Shown: piece after piece, positions 23,277 to 33,809 of the stretch
How positions within the stretch are numbered: the stretch's first letter is position 1
How the letters are laid out: each line of letters opens with the position of its first letter
Origin: Lachnospiraceae bacterium RM5
GTDB taxonomy: Bacteria > Bacillota > Clostridia > Lachnospirales > Lachnospiraceae
Direction of reading: 5' to 3'
NCBI GenBank assembly: GCA_900110975.1
Contig: FOFK01000002.1
Span: forward strand, 446,318 to 510,317
Length of the DNA: 64,000 nucleotides
Notes under the pieces: model-generated
The model's database searches: none
Seen by the model: only the letters and a program-made list of their open reading frames with translations
What the model was told of the DNA's origin: nothing
Program-made: the position numbers and the translations under genes

Positions 23277-26200
23277 TTATATGTTTTCAATATTTTTTTT
23301 AATAACTTTTACATTATCTTTACCAAATAATTCTTCAAGTTTTTCAACCATTTTAACACTAGCCCTGCAACTTAAGTTTCTTGGAAATTCTTTTTTTACT
23401 TTTTCTTCTTTACAATAAATAATTATTCTGTCATTTCCATCTTCTTCTTTGATAACTTCAAGAATTTTTTCTTTATTTTCAAGGTATTTATCCTTGTTTT
23501 CAAACTGAATCCAGACATTGCTTGGAATATCTTCAAACTTAATAATCTCAGAACTTATAAGCTTTGCAGCAACATCATCAGTTAGATTCACCCTGCCTTT
23601 AATAAATACTTTATTGTTATTTCTAAGTATTTCCCTGTATTTAGAGTAAGTCTTTGGAAATACAATAACTTCAATGCTTCCATACATATCAGTAAGGGTG
23701 ATAAATGCCATGGAATCGCCTCTTTTAGTGTCTTTTACCTTAACATCTTCTATCATTCCACCTACTGTAACGTATTCATTATCAGAAACATTTATCTTTT
23801 CCTTTTCATCAAAGATAAAATCTTTTGTATAAATGCTTACATTTTTCTTAAGAAGTTCATCATATTCTTCCAAAGGATGGCCTGAAACAAAGACTCCAAG
23901 CACATCTTTTTCCATATATAATCTTTCTTCTTTCTTAAAATCCGGAGTATCAGGAAGTTTTATTTCATACTCTTCTTTTTCTTCATCTGACATCAGATCA
24001 AACATGCTGACCTGGCCGGATATTTCATTTTTTTTGCTCTTATTTACAGAATCAATAAGCACTGCATATACTTCCATAAGGGCTCTTCTGTTTGGATGAA
24101 TACTATCAAAAGCACCTGATTTTATAAGGTTTTCCAACACTCTTTTGTTTGCATCATTCGATGGCATTCTTTCTATAAAATCCCTGATGCTCTTAAATTC
24201 ACCATTTGCCTTACGCTCTTTTACTATGTTTTCAACAACATTTCTTCCCACACTCTTAATGGCAGTAAGACTGTAAACTACGGCATCGTCTTTTACACTA
24301 AACTTACTCTCACCCATATTTATGTCAGGCGGAAGAAGTTTTATTCCCATCTGTCTTGTATCTACTATGTATTCTGACACCTTATCATTGTTTTCCATAA
24401 CGGATGTCATAAGCGCTGCCATAAATTCTTCCGGGTAGTAGTATTTCAAAAATGCCGTCTGATATGATACAACAGCATAGGCCGCTGCATGGGATTTATT
24501 AAATGCATACTTGGCAAAATCCATCATCTCATCAAAGATTTTTGTTGCTATTTCCTCACTTATGCCATTTTTAATACATCCCTTAACATTCTCTTTTTCA
24601 TTACCATAAATGAAATTTCTTTTTTCTTCTTCCATGACCTTTACTTTTTTCTTAGACATGGCACGTCTTACAAGGTCACTTCTGCCAAGGGTATATCCTG
24701 CAAGTTCCCTCACTATCTGCATTACCTGTTCCTGATATACGATACATCCATAAGTAGGCTTTAATATCTTCTCAAGCTGAGGGCAGTCATAAGTTATGGT
24801 TTCAGGATTATTTTTCCCTTTTAAATATTTTGGTATAAAGTCCATAGGACCCGGTCTGTAAAGGGAAATTCCGGCAATAACATCTTCTAAGCTTTTTGGC
24901 TTTAGTTCGCGCATGAAGCTCTTCATACCTGCACTTTCAAGCTGGAACACACCTTCTGTCTTACCTGTTCCTATATAATCAAGTACATTTTTATCATCAT
25001 AATCTATGTTTTGTATGTCTATATCAATATTTTTTGTTTTCTTAACTAAGGCTATGGCATCCCTTATAACTGTCAAAGTTCTAAGGCCTAAGAAGTCCAT
25101 TTTCAAAAGTCCCAGTTCTTCAAGTGTGGTCATAATAAACTGGGTTACCAAAGAACCATCAGATGATCTTGCAAGAGGAACATACGAAACAACAGGATTC
25201 CTTGTAATTACAACACCTGCCGCATGCATGGATGTATGTCTTGGCAATCCTTCAAGTCTTCTTGCCTTATCTATAAGATTTCTTGCTTCTTCATCTGAAT
25301 CATAAAGTTCCCTGAAATCCTTACTGTTTTCAAGCGCCTTATCTATTGTTATTCCAAGGTCTCTTGGCACAAGCTTTGCAATTAAATCTACCTTTGCATA
25401 AGGCAGATCAAGAACTCTTCCAACGTCCCTTATAACATTTCTTGCCGCAAGTGTACCAAATGTAACAATCTGTGCAACCTGGTCGCTTCCATATTTTCTT
25501 GCAACATAATCAATAACTTCCTGTCTTCTTTCATAACAAAAGTCAACGTCGATATCGGGCATTGATACACGCTCAGGATTTAAGAATCTTTCAAAAAGAA
25601 GGTCGTATTTAATCGGGTCAATCTCTGTTATAGAGAGGCAATATGAAACTATACTTCCTGCCGCAGAACCTCTTCCCGGACCTACCATAATCTTATTTTT
25701 CTTTGCATAGTTAATAAAATCCCAGACTATAAGGAAATATTCCACATATCCCATATTTTCAATAGTTTCAAGCTCATACTCAAGTCTTTCTCTTAATTCC
25801 TGTCTGTCAGGATATTTTTGTTTAACTCCCCCTTCTAAGTCAGGTTTTTCTTTTTTAACTTCCCCTTCTAAGTCAGGTTTTTCTTTTTTAACTTCCTGAT
25901 TTCTATCAGGATATTTTTTTTCAAATCCTTCTTCACAGAGTTTCCTTAAATATTCCTTTGCAGTTAAACCATCAGGAACATCATATTTAGGAAGCTTTGT
26001 AACTCCAAATTCTATGGATACATTACATCTCTCTGCAATTTTTCCTGTATTTTCAATTGCTTCAAGGGCATAAGGAAAAAGCTCCTTCATTTCTTCCTCA
26101 GATTTTAAATAAAACTGCCCGCCCTCATATCTCATTCTGTCTTCGTCATCTAATTTTTTTCCGGTCTGGATACATAAAAGAATATCATGTGCCATGGCAT

Positions 26201-26840
26201 CATCTGCATTTATATAATGCACATCATTTGTGGCAACTAAAGGAATATCAAGCTCTTTACTCATCTTCAAGAGCCCCGCATTTACAATCTTTTGCTCTGC
26301 AATGCCATGATCCTGAAGTTCTAAAAAGTAATTTCCTTTTCCAAATATATTTTCATAAACTAAAGCTTTTTTCTTAGCTTCATCATACTGCTTTCTTACA
26401 AGACATCTTTGCACTTCCCCTGCAAGACATGCAGAAAGCGCAATAATTCCCTCATGATATTTCTCAAGGATTTCATAATCCACCCTTGGTTTATAATAAA
26501 ATCCATCAATAAAACCGTATGATACAATCTTTACAAGATTTTCATAACCTTTGTTGTTCTCTGCAAGAAGAATAAGATGGTTATATCTGTCTTCGCTTTG
26601 TGAGTTTCCTTTTTCAAGTCTTGAATGTGGTGCAACGTACACTTCACATCCAAGAATTGGCTTTATTCCCACAGCTTTTGCAGCCTTATAAAAATCCATC
26701 ACACCATACATAACGCCATGGTCAGTAATCGCAAGACTATCCATTCCAAGCTCTTTTGCTCTTACAACTAATTCTTTAATTTTACATGAACCATCAAGGA
26801 GACTAAACTCCGTATGTAAGTGTAAATGTGTAAAACTCAT
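23277..26840 (-). CDS. dnaE: DNA polymerase III alpha subunit DnaE
   Basis: A 1187-residue C-family DNA polymerase. The N-terminal PHP domain begins FTHLHLHTEFSLLDGSCKI; the catalytic aspartates are in MPDIDVDFCYERRQEVIDYV near residue 425; the thumb/finger blocks QIVTFGTLAARNVIRDVGRV and YRPGPMDFIPKYL follow; the tandem helix-hairpin-helix (AIKSVGRNVVENIVKERKAN) and the C-terminal OB fold (VTVGGMIEDVKVKDTKRGD) are intact. Length is normal for DnaE1. An insertion of three 11-residue repeats (NQEVKKEKPDL, EGEVKKEKPDL, EGGVKQKYPDR) lies at about 307-339, encoded by a 33-bp DNA repeat. In Firmicutes DnaE usually works beside PolC. Confidence 0.95.
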   Translation of the reverse strand: MSFTHLHLHTEFSLLDGSCKIKELVVRAKELGMDSLAITDHGVMYGVMDFYKAAKAVGIKPILGCEVYVAPHSRLEKGNSQSEDRYNHLILLAENNKGYENLVKIVSYGFIDGFYYKPRVDYEILEKYHEGIIALSACLAGEVQRCLVRKQYDEAKKKALVYENIFGKGNYFLELQDHGIAEQKIVNAGLLKMSKELDIPLVATNDVHYINADDAMAHDILLCIQTGKKLDDEDRMRYEGGQFYLKSEEEMKELFPYALEAIENTGKIAERCNVSIEFGVTKLPKYDVPDGLTAKEYLRKLCEEGFEKKYPDRNQEVKKEKPDLEGEVKKEKPDLEGGVKQKYPDRQELRERLEYELETIENMGYVEYFLIVWDFINYAKKNKIMVGPGRGSAAGSIVSYCLSITEIDPIKYDLLFERFLNPERVSMPDIDVDFCYERRQEVIDYVARKYGSDQVAQIVTFGTLAARNVIRDVGRVLDLPYAKVDLIAKLVPRDLGITIDKALENSKDFRELYDSDEEARNLIDKARRLEGLPRHTSMHAAGVVITRNPVVSYVPLARSSDGSLVTQFIMTTLEELGLLKMDFLGLRTLTVIRDAIALVKKTKNIDIDIQNIDYDDKNVLDYIGTGKTEGVFQLESAGMKSFMRELKPKSLEDVIAGISLYRPGPMDFIPKYLKGKNNPETITYDCPQLEKILKPTYGCIVYQEQVMQIVRELAGYTLGRSDLVRRAMSKKKVKVMEEEKRNFIYGNEKENVKGCIKNGISEEIATKIFDEMMDFAKYAFNKSHAAAYAVVSYQTAFLKYYYPEEFMAALMTSVMENNDKVSEYIVDTRQMGIKLLPPDINMGESKFSVKDDAVVYSLTAIKSVGRNVVENIVKERKANGEFKSIRDFIERMPSNDANKRVLENLIKSGAFDSIHPNRRALMEVYAVLIDSVNKSKKNEISGQVSMFDLMSDEEKEEYEIKLPDTPDFKKEERLYMEKDVLGVFVSGHPLEEYDELLKKNVSIYTKDFIFDEKEKINVSDNEYVTVGGMIEDVKVKDTKRGDSMAFITLTDMYGSIEVIVFPKTYSKYREILRNNNKVFIKGRVNLTDDVAAKLISSEIIKFEDIPSNVWIQFENKDKYLENKEKILEVIKEEDGNDRIIIYCKEEKVKKEFPRNLSCRASVKMVEKLEELFGKDNVKVIKKNIENI
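25822..25920. repeat. 33-bp in-frame repeat, 3 copies, inside dnaE
   Basis: CCTTCTAAGTCAGG starts at 25831 and again at 25864, a 33-bp period, with a third more diverged copy to about 25920. It keeps the dnaE frame and encodes 11-residue charged units (consensus EVKKEKPDLEG). It lies between the PHP and palm regions at a surface-loop position. Confidence 0.8.
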
Positions 26841-27084
26841 CTGAAAATCCTTTCGTGTAATTTTGGTTTATATGATTTATGATATTCGTATATTATTGTT
26901 ATTTATGTGATTTATGCTGGCTTTGTGATATATATGCCGGCTTTGTGATATATGTTCAAATATATTTCTCTTCAATCCAACTAATTTCTAATTATATCAC
27001 ATTAATGTTGAACTTAAAATATGAGTTTTTGATGTACTTGATTGTACTTGACTTTACTTGATTGTACTTGACTAGAGGAAGCTA
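26841..27084. other. AT-rich dnaE upstream region with short direct repeats
   Basis: There is no gene here. GGCTTTGTGATATAT occurs twice around 26931-26960, and TACTTGATTGTACTTGACT-type repeats fill about 27036-27072. The dnaE start at 26840 has only a weak GAAAGGA upstream. Confidence 0.6.
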
Positions 27085-27290
27085 TAAATATAGCTTATTC
27101 AGAAAATTTTATAGCTTTTTTGCGAGCAAAAATGGCTTTTTTTGTCAGAATCGGCTATAAATTTTTCATAATCTGGAATTTTTATTGCTTCCTGATGAGC
27201 AATAATGGCTTTTTTTGCCAGAATCGGCTATAAATTTTTCATAATCTGGAATTTTTATTGCTTCTTGGTGAGCAATAAAAACTCCTTGTT
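27085..27290. repeat. 73-bp tandem repeat with small hairpins
   Basis: ATGGCTTTTTTTG starts at 27132 and 27205, and GGAATTTTTATTGCTTC starts at 27175 and 27248; both give a period of 73. Each unit contains ATTGCT...AGCAAT, a 6-bp hairpin arm pair with an 8-base loop. A partial, diverged unit precedes it (TATAGCTTTTTTGCGAGCAA). Non-coding. Confidence 0.75.
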
Positions 27291-27312
27291 TTGCATTTTG
27301 GGGATTTCAAAA

Positions 27313-27502
27313 TTTTTTCCATCTATTTCGCACCACTACCCTTCTTTAGATGGAGCTTCCTTGTTTTTCCAATTTTTGCTTTCTAATTTTTTCCATCTAT
27401 TTCGCACCACTACCCTTCTTTAGATGGAGCTTCCTTGTTTTTCCAATTTTTGCTTCTAATTTTTTCCATCTATTTCGTACCACTACCTCGTTTTAGATGG
27501 AA
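27313..27502. repeat. 73/74-bp palindromic tandem repeat, 3 copies
   Basis: TCCATCTATTTCGCACCACT starts at about 27318, 27392 and 27465, with periods of 74 and 73. In every unit TCCATCTA pairs with TAGATGGA about 20 bases later, giving three hairpins. It follows directly on the preceding 73-bp repeat, with which it shares the period but not the sequence. It lies between the groEL 3' end and the dnaE 5' end. Confidence 0.85.
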
Positions 27503-27552
27503 AATCAAAAAGCGACCATCAGCTTCCAGCAAAAAATCGCTGAAAACTGGTG

Positions 27553-27655
27553 GCCACTCACAAATCAATTTACAAATCAACTTACAAATCAATACTCCAT
27601 ATCATTAAATCAATTCATCATATCATTAAATCAATACACTATATCATTGCACTTA
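27553..27655. repeat. Short tandem repeats directly after groEL
   Basis: Three copies of ACAAATCAA(T/C)TT (27560-27592) are followed by three copies of a roughly 23-bp unit containing ATATCATTAAATCAAT (27598-27650). The repeats reach the groEL stop codon. No good terminator stem for groEL was seen here; the hairpin units beyond may serve that role. Confidence 0.6.
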
Positions 27656-29284
<1,629 letters not shown>

Positions 29285-29295
29285 TTACCTCCGTA

Positions 29296-29580
29296 TTATT
29301 CAACTATTGCAAGGATATCTCCCTGTCTTACAATAATATAATCAACATCTTCAATCTTTACTTCTGTTCCGCTGTATTTAGAGTAAATAACTTTATCTCC
29401 AACCTTAACTTCCATCTTAACTTCTTTTCCGTCTACGACTCCGCCTGGTCCAACAGCTACAACTTCAGCCTGCTGTGGCATTTCCTTTGCCTGTCCAGGT
29501 AAAACGATTCCTGATTTAGTTGTTTCTTCAGCAACTAACTGTTTTAATACAACTCTGTCGTTTAAAGGTACTAACTTCAT
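29296..29580 (-). CDS. groES: Co-chaperonin GroES
   Basis: A 94-residue Hsp10, lid of the GroEL cage. It shows the N-terminal strand [20 protein letters not shown] with the mobile loop ([11 protein letters not shown]) and the C-terminal [20 protein letters not shown]. It is first in the groESL operon, 67 bases downstream of the CIRCE operator, so it is controlled by HrcA-type repression and induced by heat or misfolding, as established for CIRCE genes. Confidence 0.98.
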   Translation of the reverse strand: MKLVPLNDRVVLKQLVAEETTKSGIVLPGQAKEMPQQAEVVAVGPGGVVDGKEVKMEVKVGDKVIYSKYSGTEVKIEDVDYIIVRQGDILAIVE

Positions 29581-29647
29581 TATAATTTTCCTCCATTCAT
29601 TATATCTTTCTTCTATTTTAGCTATGTTTCAGCTATTTTCCGGTTTA

Positions 29648-29674
29648 TTAGCACTCTTAACTCTTGAGTGCTAA
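29648..29674 (-). promoter_or_regulatory. CIRCE operator (HrcA binding site)
   Basis: Perfect consensus inverted repeat TTAGCACTC (29648-29656), nine bases, GAGTGCTAA (29666-29674). It sits between the groES promoter and start codon. Confidence 0.98.
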
Positions 29675-29686
29675 TTCACTTTCTCT

Positions 29687-29715
29687 ATCTTAATTCTAAA
29701 AGTAATTAATTGCAA
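29687..29715 (-). promoter_or_regulatory. groESL promoter
   Basis: On the minus strand TTGCAA (29710-29715) and TAAGAT (29687-29692) are 17 bases apart, placing the start of transcription at or just before CIRCE, as usual for HrcA-regulated promoters. Confidence 0.7.
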
Positions 29716-29759
29716 GAGTGTTAAACTAGGTAAATCAGTCTTTTTTTTACTTTTTTCTC

Positions 29760-30686
29760 TTATTTTCTCTTATTTTCTCTTGATTTTTTGTTTTTTCTTA
29801 TATCTTTACCCTTCTCTCTTATATATAAAAATAGGTACTGCTGCGCAAAGCCTCCATATTCTCCAAACAACTTCCTACCATATTCATATATTTCTTCATT
29901 TGAAACTTTTTCATTTCCATCAAAATACATATCTGTCATTATTCTTTTTATCCAGACATCTACAGGAAAAGCATTTGTATATCCTAAAGAAAAAAGAAGC
30001 ACGCAATTTGCAACTTTATTTCCAACTCCTTTAATTTCCATAAGTTTATTAAGTGCATTTTCATAGCCGGCTTTTTTTAAGGAATCTTCACTTAACTTTT
30101 CATCCTTAAGCACTTTTAAAACAGCATCCCTTAAATACTTTGCCCTGAACCCTGTTTTTAATTCCACATACTCCTCTTCCTCTACATCCTTTAATGCATT
30201 AACATCAGGATAAGAATAAAAGTCCATTCCTTCTATATTTCCAAGAAATTCTCCATATTGTTTTGAAATATCAAAAACAATTTTTCGAATGTGGGGAATC
30301 TGCTTATTCTGCGAAATAATAAAAGACATAAGAGTTTCAAAATAATCACCATCAATGATTCTTATGCCTTTTCCCTTTCTTATTGTATCCTTAAGTCTTA
30401 TATCAGCCTTAATTATTTTATTTTGTATCAACGAATAATCCCTGTTTAAATCAAAAAATCCGGTCCAGATATTTTTAAATTCATCTTCTGTGGTATCATA
30501 AAAAATAATTTTTTCTTTATCTTCTTTTATATGCAAAAGATTTTTCCTATAAACCAGGGCATATTCGCCATCAGAAATTTTTTCATAATGAAAAAACTGT
30601 CCGCATTCCACAGTTTGTGCCACATCAAAATCTTTTATTTTTTCAAGAATAAGATTCCTGCCATCATGTATATATTTTAAATTCAT
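29760..30686 (-). CDS. 8-oxoguanine DNA glycosylase (Ogg type)
   Basis: A 308-residue HhH-GPD glycosylase/AP lyase that removes 8-oxoguanine. After an N-terminal TBP-like domain (FDVAQTVECGQFFHYEKI with the conserved Q-F), the helical domain contains FETLMSFIISQNKQIPHI, the helix-hairpin-helix LMEIKGVGNKVANCVLLFSL with the catalytic lysine, and the catalytic aspartate in NAFPVDVWIKRIM. A lysine-rich tail ends the protein (KKSRENKRK). It overlaps the HAD phosphatase gene by four bases (ATGA), so it is translated with it. The sequence fits clostridial Ogg enzymes rather than AlkA. Confidence 0.9.
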   Translation of the reverse strand: MNLKYIHDGRNLILEKIKDFDVAQTVECGQFFHYEKISDGEYALVYRKNLLHIKEDKEKIIFYDTTEDEFKNIWTGFFDLNRDYSLIQNKIIKADIRLKDTIRKGKGIRIIDGDYFETLMSFIISQNKQIPHIRKIVFDISKQYGEFLGNIEGMDFYSYPDVNALKDVEEEEYVELKTGFRAKYLRDAVLKVLKDEKLSEDSLKKAGYENALNKLMEIKGVGNKVANCVLLFSLGYTNAFPVDVWIKRIMTDMYFDGNEKVSNEEIYEYGRKLFGEYGGFAQQYLFLYIREKGKDIRKNKKSRENKRK

Positions 30687-31480
30687 ATCAGTTCAAATCC
30701 TTTTAAGCTCTTATAAATTCCGCCTTTATCAAAATCATCCGTAACATATTTAAAATTACTTTTAAACTCATCTGAGGAATTTCCCATAGCCACGCCATAT
30801 TTTACATATTTAAGCATTTCAAAATCATTCATTCCATCTCCGAATGCATATGTATTTTTCTTTTCAATCCCTGTGTATTTAAGCACGCTTTCAATTCCTT
30901 TTGCTTTGGAATAATCCTTTGGAATCATCTCTATAAAGCCTTTTCCATGAAAGACAACATTAAAATCGTTCTTATATTTCTCCACAAGACTGTCTACGTC
31001 CGCACCATAATTTGCAACGCCACTTACCTTGGATGCGATAATTTCCGATAAATCATCAATAACAACAACGTTTCTTCCCACATTTTCCTTGTAAAGCTTA
31101 TAAATGGAAATATAATCTTCTCTCATAAGATCCTTATCAAAATAAATATTTTTAACACCTTCAGGAATTGCCATGATATTAAATTTTCGCATATCTTCAA
31201 TAATTTCGCACACCTTATCGTTATCAAGAACTTCCTCATAAAGCTTTTCTTCTCCAACTTTAACATAAGTTCCTGCACCTGCAATTACACCGTCAAATCC
31301 AACATCTAAAATTTCAGGAAAAATCATTGATGTTGTTCTTCCGGTGCAAAGCATTGCCATGTGTCCGTTTTCTCTTAAATTTTCAATTGCCTTTCTTGTA
31401 TCATCAGGAATTCCCCTGCCATAAAGATATATGGTACCGTCTATATCAAAAAAAACTATTTTTTTATTATTTCCATGCAT
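30683..31480 (-). CDS. Cof-type HAD hydrolase
   Basis: A 265-residue HAD-superfamily phosphatase of the Cof (IIB cap) subfamily. Motif I IVFFDIDGTIYLYGRGIPDD supplies the nucleophile and acid aspartates; motif II is MLCTGRTTSM; motif III/IV is DYSKAKGIESVL followed by AFGDGMNDFEMLKYV. Substrates of this group are phosphorylated sugars or cofactors such as FMN or PLP; the specific one is not predictable. It precedes ogg with a 4-base overlap. Its 5' side is divergent from the acidic membrane protein at 31640. Confidence 0.9.
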   Translation of the reverse strand: MHGNNKKIVFFDIDGTIYLYGRGIPDDTRKAIENLRENGHMAMLCTGRTTSMIFPEILDVGFDGVIAGAGTYVKVGEEKLYEEVLDNDKVCEIIEDMRKFNIMAIPEGVKNIYFDKDLMREDYISIYKLYKENVGRNVVVIDDLSEIIASKVSGVANYGADVDSLVEKYKNDFNVVFHGKGFIEMIPKDYSKAKGIESVLKYTGIEKKNTYAFGDGMNDFEMLKYVKYGVAMGNSSDEFKSNFKYVTDDFDKGGIYKSLKGFELI

Positions 31481-31639
31481 AACCGTAATTTCCTTTTCAA
31501 AACATTCTTTTTCATTCTAACACTTTTTTTAACAATTTCCATATTTTTTCCTTCACAAAATATTCATAATTTAAAACTTTATTTTTATACCTCTTCGTAT
31601 TACAATATTAGTATGATTTACGAGAAAGGAGTTACTATT

Positions 31640-31948
31640 ATGGCAAAAGGTTTTTTTAAGAAATTAGCACTTTTTTCAACTATTGTCGGAGCAGCTGCTG
31701 TTGGGGGTATTGCAATCTACAATAAGTACAAAGCATCTACTGAAGATTTCGATGACGATTTCTTAGATTTTGATGATGATGATGATGACGATGATGATTT
31801 TACTTCAGCAAATGACTCTTCTGAAGAGGAAGATTCTTCTGTAAAAGTTAATGTTAACATCGATTCAGATAATTTTGTAGATGAAGAAGAAAAAGAAGAA
31901 GATGACGACGCCAACGATGACGTTGAAGAAATAAAAGATGAAGATTAA
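31640..31948 (+). CDS. Small acidic membrane-anchored protein
   Basis: A 102-residue protein. A short basic start (MAKGFFKKLA) precedes one hydrophobic segment (residues 10-27, LFSTIVGAAAVGGIAIY). The remaining 75 residues are extremely acidic, with a run of nine aspartates near residue 50 and further Glu/Asp runs to the end. The tail should be disordered; it resembles the acidic membrane-linked proteins often found singly in Lachnospiraceae. No function is known; an interaction with cations or basic proteins is inference. AAAGGAG lies eight bases upstream of ATG 31640; the longer frame from 31475 is unsupported. Confidence 0.75.
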   Translation: MAKGFFKKLALFSTIVGAAAVGGIAIYNKYKASTEDFDDDFLDFDDDDDDDDDFTSANDSSEEEDSSVKVNVNIDSDNFVDEEEKEEDDDANDDVEEIKDED

Positions 31949-31989
31949 TCTTTAACTTTGAATTACTAATTTTTTATCTTAAAAAAATT

Positions 31990-32022
31990 AAGCTTCCGGT
32001 TAATTTAAACCGGAAGCTTTTT
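31990..32022. terminator. Bidirectional terminator between the acidic gene and glnS
   Basis: AAGCTTCCGGTT (31990-32001) and AACCGGAAGCTT (32008-32019) form a perfect 12-bp stem. A T run follows on the plus side and an A run (T on the minus side) precedes it, so it can serve both convergent genes. Confidence 0.92.
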
Positions 32023-32106
32023 CTGTTTATATCTTTTCTGTTCATATATTGCTTTATATATCGCTATATTTTTATTTTATCTTTAAATATATTATCTTTA
32101 TTTATC

Positions 32107-33777
32107 CTACTTAGGCAACTTGAATGAACTCTTTAATGATACAATTCTGTTAAATACAAACTTACCATCAGAAAGCTCAGATTCCTTAGGATCAAGGCAG
32201 AAATATCCATTTCTTACAAACTGGTATCTGTCTGATAAAGAAGCTGTATTAATAGATTCTTCTATCTTGCAGTTTGGGGTAATCTGAAGGGAATTTGGAT
32301 TTAAATTCAAAGTTCCGTCTTCATTTAATTTTCCTTTTTCCTCATCAACAATATTCTCATAAAGATTAACTGTTGCATTTACACACTTCTTAGCATTAAC
32401 CCAGTGGATTGTACCTTTAACTTTTCTTCCTGTAAAACCAGAACCGCTTCTTGTTTCAGGATCGTATGTACAATGAACAACTGTAACATTGCCATTTTCA
32501 TCCTTTTCAAAACTTTCACACTTAACAAAATAAGCATTCATAAGTCTTACTTCATTTCCAGGGAAAAGTCTGAAATATTTCTTTGGAGGTTCTTCCATGA
32601 AATCTTCTCTTTCAATATAAAGCTCTCTTCCAAAGCATACTTTTCTTGTGCCCATCTCTTCATTTTCAGGGTTATTTACAACTTCAAAGTATTCTTCCTT
32701 ATCTTCAGGATAATTATCAATAATAAGTTTTATAGGATCAAGGACTGCCATAACTCTAGGGCTCTTTCCTTTTAAATCCTCTCTTATACAATATTCAAGC
32801 ATTGCATAATCAACGGAACTGTTACTCTTTGAAACACCGCAAAGTTCTACAAACATCTTTATAGACTCTGGTGTAAATCCTCTTCTTCTAAGAGCTGCTA
32901 TGGATACAAGTCTTGGATCATCCCATCCGTCAACAATTTTATTTTCAACAAGCTGTTTAATATATCTCTTTCCTGTTACAACATTTGTAAGATATAATTT
33001 TGCAAATTCAATCTGTCTTGGTTTGCTTGCAAATTCTGTATGTTCAACAACCCAGTCATACAATGGTCTGTGGTCCTCAAATTCAAGAGTACAGATAGAA
33101 TGAGTGATTCCTTCAATTGCATCTTCAATAGGATGAGCAAAATCATACATTGGATAAATACACCATTCATCTTTTGTTCTATGATGAGAAATATGAGCAA
33201 CCCTGTAAATAATCGGATCTCTCATGTTGATATTAGGAGATGACATATCTATCTTTGCTCTTAATACCTTTTCCCCATCTTTATATTTTCCTTCTTTCAT
33301 CTCCTGAAAGAGTTTTAAATTTTCTTCAACACTTCTGTCCCTGTATGGACTGTTTTTTCCAGGCTCTGTTAAAGTTCCTCTATATTCCCTGATTTCATCA
33401 GCATTTAAATCACATACATATGCAAGACCTTTTTTTATAAGACTTACAGCAGCCTCATACATCTGTGAAAAATAATCAGATGCAAAAAATAATCTATCTT
33501 CCCAGTCTGCACCTAACCACTTAATATCCTCAAGAATTGATTCAACAAATTCTTCTTTTTCTTTTGTAGGATTTGTATCATCAAATCTCATATTAAAACT
33601 TCCGCCATATTTCTTTGCAAGTCCATAATTTAATAATATAGATTTTGCGTGACCAATGTGAAGATAACCATTTGGTTCAGGTGGAAATCTTGTCTGAACA
33701 TGATCAAATCTTCCATTCTCAAGATCCTCATCTATAATATTTTCAATAAAGTTTTTTGATTCTGTCAAATTTTCCAT
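32107..33777 (-). CDS. glnS: Glutaminyl-tRNA synthetase
   Basis: A 556-residue class I synthetase charging tRNA-Gln. The HIGH motif is in [19 protein letters not shown] (residues 30-48), followed by [12 protein letters not shown]. The second signature region reads [20 protein letters not shown], with VTGKR where most enzymes have the MSKR/KMSKS-like form, then [20 protein letters not shown]. The C-terminal anticodon-binding barrels include [19 protein letters not shown]-like and SEDGRF-type blocks. Many Clostridia use the GatCAB route instead; a direct GlnRS is common in Lachnospiraceae. It starts 32 bases after the large GGDEF gene's stop. Confidence 0.93.
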   Translation of the reverse strand: MENLTESKNFIENIIDEDLENGRFDHVQTRFPPEPNGYLHIGHAKSILLNYGLAKKYGGSFNMRFDDTNPTKEKEEFVESILEDIKWLGADWEDRLFFASDYFSQMYEAAVSLIKKGLAYVCDLNADEIREYRGTLTEPGKNSPYRDRSVEENLKLFQEMKEGKYKDGEKVLRAKIDMSSPNINMRDPIIYRVAHISHHRTKDEWCIYPMYDFAHPIEDAIEGITHSICTLEFEDHRPLYDWVVEHTEFASKPRQIEFAKLYLTNVVTGKRYIKQLVENKIVDGWDDPRLVSIAALRRRGFTPESIKMFVELCGVSKSNSSVDYAMLEYCIREDLKGKSPRVMAVLDPIKLIIDNYPEDKEEYFEVVNNPENEEMGTRKVCFGRELYIEREDFMEEPPKKYFRLFPGNEVRLMNAYFVKCESFEKDENGNVTVVHCTYDPETRSGSGFTGRKVKGTIHWVNAKKCVNATVNLYENIVDEEKGKLNEDGTLNLNPNSLQITPNCKIEESINTASLSDRYQFVRNGYFCLDPKESELSDGKFVFNRIVSLKSSFKLPK

Positions 33778-33809
33778 CTTTATTTCCTTTCAAAGCCGTA
33801 AGTTCTTAT

